From the NCBI RefSeq assembly GCF_002086115.1, contig NZ_MVHJ01000002.1, positions 304,747-368,746 on the forward strand: 64,000 bases of DNA. Direction: 5' to 3'. The position numbers and the translations under genes are program-made. This stretch comes from Mycolicibacterium bacteremicum (GTDB taxonomy: Bacteria; Actinomycetota; Actinomycetes; Mycobacteriales; Mycobacteriaceae). Numbering within the stretch: the first letter of the stretch is position 1; every line of letters begins with the position of its first letter. The notes beneath the pieces are model-generated. The model did no database searches. It was not told where the DNA came from and worked only from the letters and a program-made list of their open reading frames with translations. Shown here piece by piece: positions 28,101 to 36,900 of the stretch.

Positions 28101-28685
28101 ACCTCGGTGCTGCGCACGCTGTGCGCCCGGCTGGCCCGGGACTGCTCACCCGAGCAGGTGCAGCTCTACATCGGCGACGCGCGGCGCACCCTGCTGGGGG
28201 CCGTGCACACCGCGCACCTGGCCGGCTACGCGATCTCGGCCGCCATCCTGGCGGCGCACCTGCCGGCACTGGTCGACATCCTGCGTGCCCGGATGCCCGA
28301 TGCCGGTGTCACCCAGCGACAGTTGCGGGACCGCTCCTGGTGGTCGGGGCCGGAGATCTATGTCGTGGTCGACGATCACGAACTGCTCTCCGGCACCGGC
28401 GATCCACTGGCCCCGCTGCTGGAGTTCCTGCCGTACGCCCGCGATGTCGGACTGCACCTGGTCGTCGGCCGCCGCGCCGGGGGAGCGGCCCGGGCGCTGT
28501 TCAACCCGGTGCTGGCCACCATGCGCGAACTCGGATGCGCCGCACTGATGATGAGCACTTCCGCCGACGAGGGCGTGTTGTTCGGATCCACCAGGCCCGT
28601 CGTCCTGCCACCCGGACGGGCCATACTGATCCGGCGCGGGCATCCCGACGAACGTATCCAGACCGCATGGACCGAACCGCGGTGA
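25179..28685 (+). CDS. eccC4: ESX-4 type VII secretion motor ATPase EccC
   Basis: 1,168 residues. N-terminal EFVRGRPAAAPRVP motif, two transmembrane helices (about 38-57 and 68-86), then three FtsK/SpoIIIE-type ATPase domains with Walker A motifs GATGSGKS (388-395), GATRSGKS (709-716) and GDSGCGKT (968-975). Walker B is LFIVIDEFSEL in the first. It recognises WXG100 substrates and powers export. All three domains sit in one chain, as in ESX-4, whereas ESX-1 splits EccC into Ca and Cb. ATG 25179 is chosen because it begins the conserved EFVR motif; the frame is open to 25122. Confidence 0.95.
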   Translation: MEFVRGRPAAAPRVPSEPVRVRRPPPVPVQQPPNVLTRLLPLVMLVAAAGMVVLYLSGDRAASTRSPMYLILPVMMLVSVLATVAHGTRGRSAELDAGRREYLRYLDTVAVQSAQTAAVQHACLHRAHPDPAMLWSMAGSGRMWERRRAEPEFCRVRVGVGPVALATPLIVDDRDPVGEPDPVTEAALDDMLAACAVVPAVPVTVELRGHLGFTGDPQHVRPLVRAVVCQLATLHGPDDVRISARVRPGSPDWDWVKWLPHHGHGLPGARSVLILDDDDAVRPDAADVVLDLGGHGARTVMAGPDSDALSEAQAQLCARRLARWRTATAGEGEATPWSWLLGGDAPAGPRLRVPIGTGDGPENVGAPVHLDIKEAAEGGMGPHGLCVGATGSGKSEFLRTLILGLAATHTSAELNLALIDFKGGATFLGFERLPHVAAVITNLADESHLVDRMHAALTGEMHRRQQLLRQAGLGSIGEHRRAREQGVDLAPLPVLFIVIDEFSELLSRHPDFADLFLAVGRLGRSLGMHLLLASQRLDEGRLRGLDTHLSYRVCLKTFSAGDSRAVLGVPDAYELPAEPGAAYLKTVDGASVRLRTTYVSGPAEQPPDRTPTVRLFTAAHTGPGTAVAAPGTRTVLDVVLDRLAGHGPKAHAVWLAPLPGPPTLAALMARHDGARLTAPIGLADNPFAQTRELLTVDLTGSGGHVAVVGATRSGKSTLLCTLMLALAARHPPGEIAFYCLDFGGGLLAPMKRLPHTGAVAGRGDPELAGRTVAQLQALVRRRATGAERARDGYGEAFLIVDGWAALRNDGRGLDEAIGELAAHGLAHGVHVVITAARWADLRPALKDQLGTRIELRLGEPAESEMDRKTARQLADHPPGTALTRDGRLAALALPHLDGADVSASVTALCGRHPDGAAPPVRLLPARVDGATLPRSAVPATQVAIGIDESQLGPVTIDFENTPHLIVLGDSGCGKTSVLRTLCARLARDCSPEQVQLYIGDARRTLLGAVHTAHLAGYAISAAILAAHLPALVDILRARMPDAGVTQRQLRDRSWWSGPEIYVVVDDHELLSGTGDPLAPLLEFLPYARDVGLHLVVGRRAGGAARALFNPVLATMRELGCAALMMSTSADEGVLFGSTRPVVLPPGRAILIRRGHPDERIQTAWTEPR

Positions 28686-29749
28686 CCGTGCTGTTGGTGG
28701 GGCCGGCCACCGTGCACGGACCGCGACCGGTTCCGGCCGAACTCGCCGCGGCCGCCTGCGCGGCCATCGACGACCCGCGCGCGCTCGTCGACGACCGGGT
28801 GGTCGATGTCGACGATCTGTGGCGCACCGTGCTGCGGGCCGCGGCGGCGCACACCTCGCCGCTGGTGCTCGTCTGTCCCGGCTGGTGGCATCCGGCCCGG
28901 GTGGATCGCATCCGGCGCGCGGCCGGCGTGAGACACACCGTGCGGCAACGACACACGGTGTACACCACGGTCGCCGATGTCATCGTCGAGATCGCCGGGG
29001 AGTTCGTCCTCGTGCGGATCGCCGACCGGGTGGTCGCCTCGGTGCCGCGTCTGACCGACCGGGTGGCCGATGACGTCGCGGCCCAGATCACCGCCGGCGG
29101 GCCCGTGCTGATCGACGCGCCCATCGGTGTGCCCGGTGCCGCCGAACTCGCCGCCGACATCGCAGGGCGCTGCCGGGCCCGCCGGCGCGACACCACCGTC
29201 GTCGACGATCATGTGCTGCTGCGCCAGGCCGGCGCGTCGGCCCGGCGTCGGGGGCGCCGGGTGGCACCCCTGATGGCCGGAGTCGTGCTGCTCGCCGCCG
29301 GCCTGGGCGTCATCGTGCCGTCGGGTGAACCGGCACCCGGCCAGACCGAGCCGGTCGGTGAGGGCCGGGTCGCGTTGCGGTTACCGGCCGGGTGGGCGCG
29401 ATACCGCGTCGTCGACGGTGCGGGTTCGCCACGGCTGCAGGCGATCTCACCGTACGACCCGGACGCCGCCATCCTGCTGACCCAGTCCCCGGCCGGTCCC
29501 GACCCGGCCGGCGTGCTGGCGGCGGCGCTGGCCGCGCAACCACCCGGGGTGTTCGCCGACTTCCGCGCCACCGATCACCGTGGTGACCGGGACGTGATGA
29601 GCTACACCGAGACCCGGCCCGGCCGCGATATCGAGTGGGCGGTCTTCGTCGATGGACCGGTGCGGATCGCGATCGGATGTCAGCAGCCCGACCGGATCCG
29701 CGAGCACTGCGCGGAGGCGGTCCGTTCGGCGCGCACCGTGCCGGACTGA
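28667..29749 (+). CDS. Type VII secretion-associated protein, Rv3446c family
   Basis: 360 residues. It overlaps the end of eccC4 by 19 nt. Residues 1-195 are cytosolic with an FHA/ATPase-neutral alpha/beta pattern (VTVLLVGPATVHGPRP, LVLVCPGWWHPARVDRI); one transmembrane helix lies at about 200-217 (APLMAGVVLLAAGLGVIVP); the C-terminal 140 residues (LRLPAGWARYRV, ILLTQSP, IAIGCQ) form the extracytoplasmic domain described as TIGR03931. It is specific to ESX-4 loci, and its role is unknown. A later GTG at 28681 is an alternative start. Confidence 0.85.
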   Translation: MDRTAVTVLLVGPATVHGPRPVPAELAAAACAAIDDPRALVDDRVVDVDDLWRTVLRAAAAHTSPLVLVCPGWWHPARVDRIRRAAGVRHTVRQRHTVYTTVADVIVEIAGEFVLVRIADRVVASVPRLTDRVADDVAAQITAGGPVLIDAPIGVPGAAELAADIAGRCRARRRDTTVVDDHVLLRQAGASARRRGRRVAPLMAGVVLLAAGLGVIVPSGEPAPGQTEPVGEGRVALRLPAGWARYRVVDGAGSPRLQAISPYDPDAAILLTQSPAGPDPAGVLAAALAAQPPGVFADFRATDHRGDRDVMSYTETRPGRDIEWAVFVDGPVRIAIGCQQPDRIREHCAEAVRSARTVPD

Positions 29750-29845
29750 AATGCAGTGGAACCGAATGGACATCCGCTGCGTCCAATCAAGAAGAGCCCG
29801 AATGACAGACAGACACCCGACACCACTCACCGAGGAGGACACCCG

Positions 29846-30154
29846 ATGCCCGCTCTGAACACCGACCTGGACCTCATGCACACGGTCTCCGGTCAGATCG
29901 ATGCCCGCAACGACGAGGTCCGGGTCATGCTCGGGTCGTTCATCGGCCGGATGTGCAGCGTGCCGGCCTCGGTGTGGGGTGGTGCCGCCGCCGCGCGGTT
30001 CCGGGAGGTGGTCGATCGCTGGAACACCGAGTCGATCGCACTGCACACCGCGCTCGGCCGCATCGCCGAGACCATCCGGCTCAACGAACGCACCCTGCGC
30101 GAGGCCGCCGACGGCCATGCGCAGCGGATCAGCGCCGTCGCCGAGCACCTGTAG
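29846..30154 (+). CDS. esxU: WXG100-family ESX-4 substrate EsxU
   Basis: 102 residues, two helices around a WGG turn ([22 protein letters not shown]), the size and shape of a WXG100 protein. It would pair with EsxT as a heterodimer and be exported by ESX-4. A GAGGAGG ribosome site lies 9 nt before ATG 29846. It is followed by esxT after 11 nt. Confidence 0.9.
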   Translation: MPALNTDLDLMHTVSGQIDARNDEVRVMLGSFIGRMCSVPASVWGGAAAARFREVVDRWNTESIALHTALGRIAETIRLNERTLREAADGHAQRISAVAEHL

Positions 30155-30165
30155 CGGAGACCGCC

Positions 30166-30459
30166 ATGGACATGATGGTGACCTACAACTTCGACGAGAT
30201 CGAGCACACCGTCCGCCAGGAGATCCACACCATCTCCGCGCGCTTCAACGCCGCACTGGAAGATCTGCGCGGCCAGATCGCCCCGCTGCAGCAGACCTGG
30301 ACCGCGCAGGCCGCCGAGGCCTACCGCGCCGAACAATTGCGCTGGAACCAGTCCGCCGCGGCGCTCAACGACATCCTGCAGCGGCTGGGCAACGCGGTCC
30401 GCGACGGTGCCGACGAGGTGTCGGCCACCGACCGGCGCGCGGCCGGCGCCTGGGGCTGA
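30166..30459 (+). CDS. esxT: WXG100-family ESX-4 substrate EsxT
   Basis: 97 residues. FDEIEHTVRQEIHTISARFNAALEDLRGQIAPLQQTWTAQAAEAY is a helix-turn-helix hairpin; the turn reads WTA rather than WXG, a degeneracy also recalled in M. tuberculosis EsxT (WTR). It ends RRAAGAWG. It is the last ESX-4 gene; in M. tuberculosis rplM follows directly, while here about 19 kb intervene. Confidence 0.9.
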   Translation: MDMMVTYNFDEIEHTVRQEIHTISARFNAALEDLRGQIAPLQQTWTAQAAEAYRAEQLRWNQSAAALNDILQRLGNAVRDGADEVSATDRRAAGAWG

Positions 30460-30482
30460 CCTGCCCCACGGTCGGGTGCGGT

Positions 30483-30508
30483 CCCGTCCCGGAGGAGAGC
30501 CGGACGGG
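30483..30508 (+). terminator. Hairpin after esxT
   Basis: CCCGTCC and GG (30483-30492, one bulged C) pair with CCGGACGGG (30500-30508) around a 7-nt loop AGGAGAG. It lies 24 nt after the esxT stop in a 191-nt gap and may end the ESX-4 transcript. There is no T tract. Confidence 0.4.
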
Positions 30509-30650
30509 GCTGCACCGCCCGATCGGGCAGGTGCGCGACCCGGCGAGCGACGCCCGGGCGGGCGAACGCCGAACCAGTGTGACGCGGTCCACTATCCTGG
30601 CCTCAGAGATGCGGAGCGTCCGGGAACGGCGCCTCGCGGGGAGTGTGAGC

Positions 30651-31931
30651 ATGGTGGCGTTATCGAGGACCTCCGGCGGCCGGGTGCCGCCGGCGAAGGT
30701 GCGTGCCGTCCACGACCTGTTCGTCGCAGGTCAGGTCGACGCCTCCTATCTCGATTCCGTCCCGCTGCGCCGCATCGTCGCCGAGAGCTGGCAGCGCAGC
30801 CTGGCCACCGGGGTCGACCCCGACACCGTCGGGCAGGCCACCGAAGCCGCCAAGGCGCTCGAAGAACTGCGCAGGTCACACCCGCTGGCGCCGACCCTGC
30901 CGCTGATCCGCCGGCTGCTCGTCGAGGACGCCGTGGACTCCGGTGTCGTCGTCGCGATCACCGCCGCCGACGGCACCCTGCTGTGGGTCGAGGGCGACCG
31001 CCGCGCCATCCGCAAGGCCGAGGGGATGAACTTCGTGCCCGGCACGGACTGGAGTGAGCACGCCGCGGGCACCAACGCCCCGGGCACCGCCCTGGCCCTG
31101 GACCGGGAACTGCAGATCCGCGGCTCCGAGCACTTCTCCCGCATCGTGCACCCGTGGAACTGCACCGCGGTGCCGGTCCACGATCCGGGCACCGGTGCGC
31201 TGCTGGGCGCCATCGATCTCACCGGCGGCCCGTCGGTCGCCACGCCGCAGACGCTGGCACTGGTGCGGGCCACCGCCGTCGCCGTCGAGAACCAGTTGGC
31301 ACTGCTGCGGCTGTCCGGTCCCGTCGACGGTGCCGACGAGGTCGCGACCCTGTCGGTACTCGGCGCGGACCGCCCGCGCTGGCACGCCGGCGGCGCCAAT
31401 GCGGTGGCGCTCACCGGCAGGCACGCCGACATCCTGGTTCTGCTGATCCGTCATCCCGAGGGGCTCAGCGCCGACCACCTGGCGATGCTGCTGGACGACA
31501 AGGATCTCGATGTCGTCACCATCCGCGCCGAGATGTCGCGGCTGCGGCGCGTCATCGGCGGCGACCACATCGCCTCGCGGCCCTACCGGCTGCTCGGCCC
31601 GGTCTCCAGCGACATGGGTGACGTGCTCGACGCCCTGCAGGCCGGTGACGTCGCCGGGGCGCTGTCCGCCTACGCCGGTGCGTTGCTGCCGCAGTCGGTG
31701 TCGCCGGCCATCGCGCGGCTGCGCACCGAGCTGGCCACCAGCCTGCGCGGCGCGGTGCTGGCCGAGTCGGCCCGCGGAAACCTCGCGTTGTTGCGGCACT
31801 GGCTGCAACTGCCCGACGGCCGCGACGACCGGCGGGGCTGGCAGTTGCTCGCCGAGCACGCCGCGGCAGATCCGATCGTGCGGGCGAGGGCGCGGGCCCA
31901 CCTCGTCGGGCTCGACTCCGAACTCGGGTGA
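30651..31931 (+). CDS. GAF-domain transcriptional regulator
   Basis: 426 residues. Residues about 20-80 resemble the N-terminal helical region of AcoR-type activators (LRRIVAESWQRSLATGVDPD); about 90-225 form a GAF sensor domain (GVVVAITAADGTLLWVEGDRRAIRKAEGMNFVPGTDWSEHAAGTNAPGTAL). The C-terminal third (from about 248) carries a winged-helix-like segment (LTGRHADILVLLIRHPEGLSADHLAMLL). There is no sigma-54 AAA+ domain, so it should act with ordinary RNA polymerase. A GGGGAG site lies 8 nt before ATG 30651. It probably senses a small metabolite and controls the aldehyde dehydrogenase region. Confidence 0.8.
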   Translation: MVALSRTSGGRVPPAKVRAVHDLFVAGQVDASYLDSVPLRRIVAESWQRSLATGVDPDTVGQATEAAKALEELRRSHPLAPTLPLIRRLLVEDAVDSGVVVAITAADGTLLWVEGDRRAIRKAEGMNFVPGTDWSEHAAGTNAPGTALALDRELQIRGSEHFSRIVHPWNCTAVPVHDPGTGALLGAIDLTGGPSVATPQTLALVRATAVAVENQLALLRLSGPVDGADEVATLSVLGADRPRWHAGGANAVALTGRHADILVLLIRHPEGLSADHLAMLLDDKDLDVVTIRAEMSRLRRVIGGDHIASRPYRLLGPVSSDMGDVLDALQAGDVAGALSAYAGALLPQSVSPAIARLRTELATSLRGAVLAESARGNLALLRHWLQLPDGRDDRRGWQLLAEHAAADPIVRARARAHLVGLDSELG

Positions 31932-32046
31932 GACCGACGCGGCCCGCCGGAATCTGAGTACTCCCGGCGACAACGCGGTTGAGCTGGGCAGATATCGCGG
32001 TCGAACGCGAGTTGTCAGCGCCGCTGCCGCCCCGCACCATCGGGGT

Positions 32047-32997
32047 GTGAACGTCGAGCGCTACGCCGCCTTCCTTCCCGAGCATCGCCGCGCGGGCATC
32101 CTCACCCCGCGGTCGACCTGGCTGCCGTGGCGCGGCCGACGGGTCCACATCGCCCGCGCGGGCACCGCCGACGCCCGGGTCAAGGGCATCCTGGTGCACG
32201 GCGCGGGCGGCTACTCCGGCGCGCTCTGGCCGCTGGCCGGACTTGCCGCCGGCGTCGGTGGTGATATCGGCGTCGAGGTGATCGCCCCCGACCTGCCGCT
32301 GTACGGCTACACCGAGGAGCCGCACCCGGCCGCCGTGCGGTACCGGGACTGGCTGGACCTGCTGACCGACATCGTCATCGCCGAACGGGCCGCCGACGAC
32401 CGGCCCATCATCCTGTTCGGCGCCAGCATGGGCGGCCTGCTGTCCTACGAGGTGGCACACCGCACCGGCGGAGTCGACGCGGTATTGGCAACCTGTCTGC
32501 TCGATCCCGCCGACGCGCGGGCCCGCCGGGCGGCATCGCGCATCAAGGTCCTCGGCAGGCCGGGAGCGGTCGCGCTGCGCACGATCGATCCCGTGCTGGG
32601 CGGGTTGCGGATACCCGTCCGATGGTTGGCCGACATGTCCGCGATGAGCAACAACCCGGGCCTGTCGACGCTGTGCGCCACCGACCCGCGCGGCGGCGGG
32701 GTGCGGGTACCCATCGGATTCCTGTCGAGCTGGTTCAACCACCGGCACACCCCGCCCGAGCGGTACCGCGGCGCACCGGTCACATTGGTGGCACCGGCCG
32801 CCGACACCTGGACGCCGCCGGAGCTGAGTCAGCGTTTCCTGCAGCGGATCTCGGGTCCCACCCGGGCCGTGCTGCTGGAGAACTGTGGGCATTACCCGAT
32901 CGAGGAGCCCGGGCTGAGTCAGCTCGAAGCAGTCGGCCGGGAGACGGTCAGGGCCCTGGGTGCCGACGGTTCGGCGGAGCGAGCCGCTCGACGGTGA
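32047..32997 (+). CDS. Alpha/beta hydrolase
   Basis: 316 residues from GTG 32047. Oxyanion region ILVHGAGGYSGALWPLAGLAA, nucleophile elbow LFGASMGGLLSYE (Ser in GASMGG), acid candidate D in VAPAADTWTPPE, and His in ENCGHYPIEEPGL complete the catalytic set. The substrate is unknown. It lies between the GAF regulator and a convergent tetR with which it overlaps at the 3' end, so its link to the B12 island is by position only. Confidence 0.82.
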   Translation: MNVERYAAFLPEHRRAGILTPRSTWLPWRGRRVHIARAGTADARVKGILVHGAGGYSGALWPLAGLAAGVGGDIGVEVIAPDLPLYGYTEEPHPAAVRYRDWLDLLTDIVIAERAADDRPIILFGASMGGLLSYEVAHRTGGVDAVLATCLLDPADARARRAASRIKVLGRPGAVALRTIDPVLGGLRIPVRWLADMSAMSNNPGLSTLCATDPRGGGVRVPIGFLSSWFNHRHTPPERYRGAPVTLVAPAADTWTPPELSQRFLQRISGPTRAVLLENCGHYPIEEPGLSQLEAVGRETVRALGADGSAERAARR

Positions 32998-33595
32998 GCC
33001 GCAACGGTGCCACCGCATAACCGTGCTCGGGCATCACCCGGTGCAGTTGGGCGTCGATGGCGTGTACCAACGTCCGGGCCGTCAGCTCCGGATCGTCGGC
33101 ATATCCCGTCGTCCCGAGGCCACCGCGGTCACAGCGCTTCAGGTGAAACGCGACCTCGGCGCAGACCCGGTCCTCGAAGGCGCGCATCTCTTCGAGATCG
33201 GCGGCCGTCATCGCCACCCGGTGCAGCACCGCATGCAGCCGGGGCTGTCCGCTGTGCAGCTCCACCAGCGCGGTCAACAGCTGATCCATCGTCTCGTCGA
33301 ACGACGGCTCGGTGGCCCGCAACTGCTCGAAGAGCGCGCCCAGCCGGGCATCGGCCGCCCGGACGTGGCGGGCCGCGACCGCGTGCAGCAGCGCATTCTT
33401 GTCCGGAAAGTATTGGTAGAGCGTGCCGATCGAGACACCGGCGCGTTCGGCGATCCGGTTGGTCGTGGCCGCCAGGCCCTCGCGGGAGAACACCTGCGCA
33501 GCGGCCTCCACGAGCACGGCCAGCGTCTGGATCGACCGGGCCTGCCGGGGGCTTCTGCGGGTGGTGCCGATGGGCCGATTCTTCTCCGAGATCAC
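32948..33595 (-). CDS. TetR-family transcriptional repressor
   Basis: 215 residues from GTG 33595. The DNA-binding domain is at the N-terminus (QTLAVLVEAAAQVFSREGLAATTNRIAERAGVSIGTLYQYFPDKNALL). The C-terminal ligand domain ends VERLAPPNRRHPGP. An in-frame TTG at 33605-33607 would add four residues but lies inside a GTTGCAAC palindrome, so GTG is preferred. Divergent from the aldehyde dehydrogenase gene; the 86-nt spacer holds two operator copies. The 3' end overlaps the alpha/beta hydrolase gene by 50 nt. A likely ligand is an aldehyde or another pathway metabolite (inference). Confidence 0.88.
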   Translation of the reverse strand: MISEKNRPIGTTRRSPRQARSIQTLAVLVEAAAQVFSREGLAATTNRIAERAGVSIGTLYQYFPDKNALLHAVAARHVRAADARLGALFEQLRATEPSFDETMDQLLTALVELHSGQPRLHAVLHRVAMTAADLEEMRAFEDRVCAEVAFHLKRCDRGGLGTTGYADDPELTARTLVHAIDAQLHRVMPEHGYAVAPLRLTVERLAPPNRRHPGP

Positions 33596-33600
33596 CGTGA

Positions 33601-33636
33601 GTTGCAACCGTCATGCAACGTTGCAACCCCTACATT
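33601..33636. promoter_or_regulatory. tetR/aldehyde dehydrogenase operator and promoter
   Basis: GTTGCAAC at 33601-33608 and again at 33620-33627, the second overlapping the perfect palindrome TGCAACGTTGCA at 33614-33625. A -10-like TACATT follows at 33631-33636, so the palindromes would lie over the -35 region of the aldehyde dehydrogenase promoter and over the tetR start. The same motif recurs at 40199-40216 and 40985-41002. Confidence 0.65.
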
Positions 33637-33681
33637 GAGTGACGGCCGACACACCCATGTGTCCGAACGCAGGAGATCCTC

Positions 33682-35205
33682 ATGACTGTTTACGCACGGC
33701 CGGGTGCCGACGGCGCTTTGATGTCGTTCGACGCCCGCTATGACAACTACATCGGCGGCGAGTGGGTCGCCCCGAACGCCGACCGGTACTTCGAGAACCG
33801 CACTCCCGTCACCGGTGAGGTGTTCTGCGAGGTCGCCCGCTCCGACGAATCCGATATCGAGAAGGCCCTCGACGCCGCGCACGCCGCCGCTCCCGCGTGG
33901 GGCAAGACCAGCGCAGCCGAGCGCGCGCTCATCCTCAACAAGATCGCCGATCGGATCGAGGAGAACCTCGAATCGATCGCGCTGGCCGAGTCGTGGGACA
34001 ACGGCAAGCCGATCCGCGAGACGCTGAACGCCGACATCCCCCTGGCCGTCGACCACTTCCGCTACTACGCGGGCGCGATCCGCGCGCGGGAAGGTTCGCT
34101 GTCGGAGATCGACAACGACACGGTGGCCTACCACTTTCACGAGCCGCTCGGCGTCGTCGGGCAGATCATCCCGTGGAACTTCCCGATCCTGATGGCGGTC
34201 TGGAAGCTCGCCCCGGCGCTGGCCGCCGGTAATGCCATCGTGCTCAAGCCGGCCGAGCAGACCCCGGTCTCGGTGCTCTACCTGTTCAAGGTGATCGGTG
34301 ACCTGCTGCCCGCCGGTGTGGTCAACGTCGTCAACGGTTTCGGTGTCGAGGCGGGCAAGCCGTTGGCCTCCTCGAACCGGATCGCCAAGATCGCCTTCAC
34401 CGGTGAAACCACCACCGGCCGGCTGATCATGCAGTACGCCAGCCAGAATCTGATCCCGGTCACCCTCGAACTGGGCGGCAAGAGCCCCAACATCTTCTTC
34501 AACGATGTCCTGGCGGCCAACGACGACTACCAGGACAAGGCGCTGGAGGGCTTCACCATGTTCGCCCTCAACCAGGGTGAGGTGTGCACCTGCCCGTCGC
34601 GCAGCCTGGTGCAGGCCGACATCTTCGACGAGTTCCTGGCGATGGCCGCCATCCGCACCAAGGCGGTGCGCCAGGGCGATCCGCTGGACACCGAGACCAT
34701 GATCGGTGCGCAGGCCTCCAACGATCAGCTCGAGAAGATCCTGTCCTACATCGAGATCGGTAAGAGCGAGGGCGCGCAGGTCATCACCGGTGGCGAGCGC
34801 GCCGACCTCGGCGGTGACCTCAACGGCGGTTACTACGTGGCGCCGACGATCTTCACCGGCAACAACAAGATGCGCATCTTCCAGGAGGAGATCTTCGGCC
34901 CCGTGGTCGCGGTGACCTCGTTCAAGGATTACGACGACGCCATCGAGTTGGCCAATGACACCCTCTACGGTCTGGGCGCCGGCGTGTGGAGCCGCGACGG
35001 CAACACCGCCTACCGTGCGGGCCGCGACATCAAGGCCGGCCGGGTGTGGACCAACTGCTACCACCAGTACCCGGCGCACGCCGCATTCGGTGGTTACAAG
35101 CAGTCCGGCATCGGCCGGGAGAACCACCTGATGATGCTGGACCATTACCAGCAGACCAAGAACCTGCTGGTGTCTTACAGCAACAAGGCGCAGGGTTTCT
35201 TCTAG
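33682..35205 (+). CDS. NAD-dependent aldehyde dehydrogenase (ExaC/acetaldehyde type)
   Basis: 507 residues. Catalytic E263 (LELGGKSPN) and C302 ([14 protein letters not shown]) are both in place; the [11 protein letters not shown] form is typical of bacterial acetaldehyde dehydrogenases that oxidise aldehyde to acid, not to acyl-CoA. NAD site: [21 protein letters not shown] and FTGETTTGR. An AGGAGA site precedes ATG 33682. It is the only aldehyde-oxidising enzyme in the B12 island, so it probably removes the acetaldehyde, propionaldehyde or 3-hydroxypropionaldehyde made by the lyase and dehydratase (inference). Confidence 0.93.
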   Translation: MTVYARPGADGALMSFDARYDNYIGGEWVAPNADRYFENRTPVTGEVFCEVARSDESDIEKALDAAHAAAPAWGKTSAAERALILNKIADRIEENLESIALAESWDNGKPIRETLNADIPLAVDHFRYYAGAIRAREGSLSEIDNDTVAYHFHEPLGVVGQIIPWNFPILMAVWKLAPALAAGNAIVLKPAEQTPVSVLYLFKVIGDLLPAGVVNVVNGFGVEAGKPLASSNRIAKIAFTGETTTGRLIMQYASQNLIPVTLELGGKSPNIFFNDVLAANDDYQDKALEGFTMFALNQGEVCTCPSRSLVQADIFDEFLAMAAIRTKAVRQGDPLDTETMIGAQASNDQLEKILSYIEIGKSEGAQVITGGERADLGGDLNGGYYVAPTIFTGNNKMRIFQEEIFGPVVAVTSFKDYDDAIELANDTLYGLGAGVWSRDGNTAYRAGRDIKAGRVWTNCYHQYPAHAAFGGYKQSGIGRENHLMMLDHYQQTKNLLVSYSNKAQGFF

Positions 35206-35225
35206 ACTGCACCCCACCACAGACC

Positions 35226-35287
35226 CCGCGGACGTGAGCTTGGGTTCGAAACTCCCCCCGATCTCCGGCCCAAGCTCACGTCCGCGG
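35226..35287. repeat. 19-bp perfect inverted repeat between aldehyde dehydrogenase and glpK
   Basis: CCGCGGACGTGAGCTTGGG (35226-35244) and CCCAAGCTCACGTCCGCGG (35269-35287) are exact inverse complements around a 24-nt loop. It fills most of the 114-nt spacer. There is no T tract. It could end or attenuate transcription into glpK, or be a dispersed palindromic repeat. Confidence 0.8.
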
Positions 35288-35319
35288 TCCCACAACCCTT
35301 TTCGGCGTCAGGAGCAGCG

Positions 35320-36837
35320 TTGCCCAGATTCGTCGCGGCCATCGATCAAGGCACCACGAGCACCCGAGCCATGATCTTCGATCATGCGGGCGCCGAGGTG
35401 GGGCGTCACCAACTCGAGCACGAGCAGATCATGCCCCAGGCCGGGTGGGTGGAACACAACCCGGTGGAGATCTGGGAGCGCACCTCCTCGGTGCTGACCT
35501 CGGTGCTCAACAACACCAATCTGCAACCCGAAGATATTGCCGCACTGGGCATCACCAATCAGCGTGAGACCACGCTGGTGTGGAACCGGCACACCGGCCG
35601 GCCGTACTACAACGCGATCGTCTGGCAGGACACCCGCACCGACCGCATCGCGACCGCGCTGGATCGCGATGGCCGCGGTGATGTGATCCGCCGCAAGGCC
35701 GGTCTGCCCCCGGCGACCTATTTCTCCGGCGGTAAGATCCAGTGGATCCTGGAGAACGTCGACGGGGTGCGCGAAGCGGCCGAGAACGGTGATGCCATCT
35801 TCGGCAACAGCGACAGCTGGGTGGTGTGGAACCTGACCGGCGGCCCGCGCGGCGGTGTGCACGTCACCGACGTGACCAACGCCAGCCGCACCATGCTGAT
35901 GAATCTGGAAACCCTGGACTGGGACGACGAACTGTTGTCCTTCTTCGGGATTCCGCGCCAGATGCTGCCGCAGATCCGCCCGTCCTCCTCGCCCGAGCCG
36001 TACGGGACGACACTGGCCACCGGCCCGATGGGCGGTGAGGTACCGGTGACCGGCATCCTGGGTGACCAGCAGGCGGCCATGGTCGGCCAGGTCTGCCTGA
36101 AGGCCGGCGAGGCCAAGAACACCTACGGCACCGGCAACTTCCTGCTGCTGAACACCGGGGAGAAGATCGTCCGCTCCGAGAACGGTCTGCTCACCACGGT
36201 GTGCTACCAGTTCGGCGATGCCAAACCGGTGTACGCGCTGGAGGGCTCCATCGCGGTGACCGGGTCGGCGGTGCAGTGGCTGCGCGATCAGCTCGGCATC
36301 ATCAGCGGTGCCGCGCAGAGCGAGTCGCTGGCCCGCCAGGTCCAGGACAACGGCGGGGTGTACTTCGTCCCGGCGTTCTCCGGGCTGTTCGCGCCCTACT
36401 GGCGCTCCGATGCCCGCGGCGCGATCGTCGGGCTGAGCCGGTTCAACACCAACGCCCATGTGGCGCGGGCGACGCTGGAGGCGATCTGCTATCAGAGCCG
36501 CGATGTGGTCGACGCGATGGAAGCAGATTCCGGTGTGCACCTTGAGGTTCTGAAGGTCGACGGCGGAATCACAGCGAACGCGCTGTGCATGCAGATCCAG
36601 GCCGATGTACTCGGTGTCGATGTCGTCAAGCCGGTGGTCGCCGAGACCACCGCGTTGGGCGCGGCGTACGCGGCCGGCCTGGCCGTCGGGTTCTGGGACA
36701 GTCCCGAGGACCTGCGTGCCAACTGGCAGGAGGGTGAGCGCTGGAGCGCGCAGTGGTCCGAACAGCAGCGCAACGACGGCTATGCCGGCTGGCAGAAGGC
36801 CGTGCAGCGCACGCTGGACTGGGTCGACGTCTCCTAG
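35320..36837 (+). CDS. glpK: Glycerol kinase
   Basis: 505 residues. It phosphorylates glycerol to glycerol 3-phosphate. [21 protein letters not shown] is the conserved N-terminal ATPase loop; [55 protein letters not shown] and [14 protein letters not shown] are GlpK signatures. TTG 35320-35322 has a CAGGAG site 6 nt upstream. A glycerol facilitator lies 740 nt downstream, so the island can feed glycerol either to central metabolism or to the dehydratase. Confidence 0.95.
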   Translation: MPRFVAAIDQGTTSTRAMIFDHAGAEVGRHQLEHEQIMPQAGWVEHNPVEIWERTSSVLTSVLNNTNLQPEDIAALGITNQRETTLVWNRHTGRPYYNAIVWQDTRTDRIATALDRDGRGDVIRRKAGLPPATYFSGGKIQWILENVDGVREAAENGDAIFGNSDSWVVWNLTGGPRGGVHVTDVTNASRTMLMNLETLDWDDELLSFFGIPRQMLPQIRPSSSPEPYGTTLATGPMGGEVPVTGILGDQQAAMVGQVCLKAGEAKNTYGTGNFLLLNTGEKIVRSENGLLTTVCYQFGDAKPVYALEGSIAVTGSAVQWLRDQLGIISGAAQSESLARQVQDNGGVYFVPAFSGLFAPYWRSDARGAIVGLSRFNTNAHVARATLEAICYQSRDVVDAMEADSGVHLEVLKVDGGITANALCMQIQADVLGVDVVKPVVAETTALGAAYAAGLAVGFWDSPEDLRANWQEGERWSAQWSEQQRNDGYAGWQKAVQRTLDWVDVS

Positions 36838-36844
36838 AAAGCAA

Positions 36845-36884
36845 CGTTCCCGCCCTTCGGAAGGAGAGCCGAAGGGCGGGAACG
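36845..36884. terminator. Bidirectional terminator between glpK and the DUF336 gene
   Basis: CGTTCCCGCCCTTCGG (36845-36860) and CCGAAGGGCGGGAACG (36869-36884) form a perfect 16-bp stem with an 8-nt loop AAGGAGAG, placed between the convergent glpK and DUF336 genes. Followed by GCTTTC. Confidence 0.8.
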
Positions 36885-36900
36885 GCTTTCGTCACTGAAT

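Noticed and set aside
30280..30320. EsxT lacking a true WXG motif (WTA)
   Set aside because: The M. tuberculosis orthologue, as recalled, is also WTR, so this is a family trait and not a broken gene.
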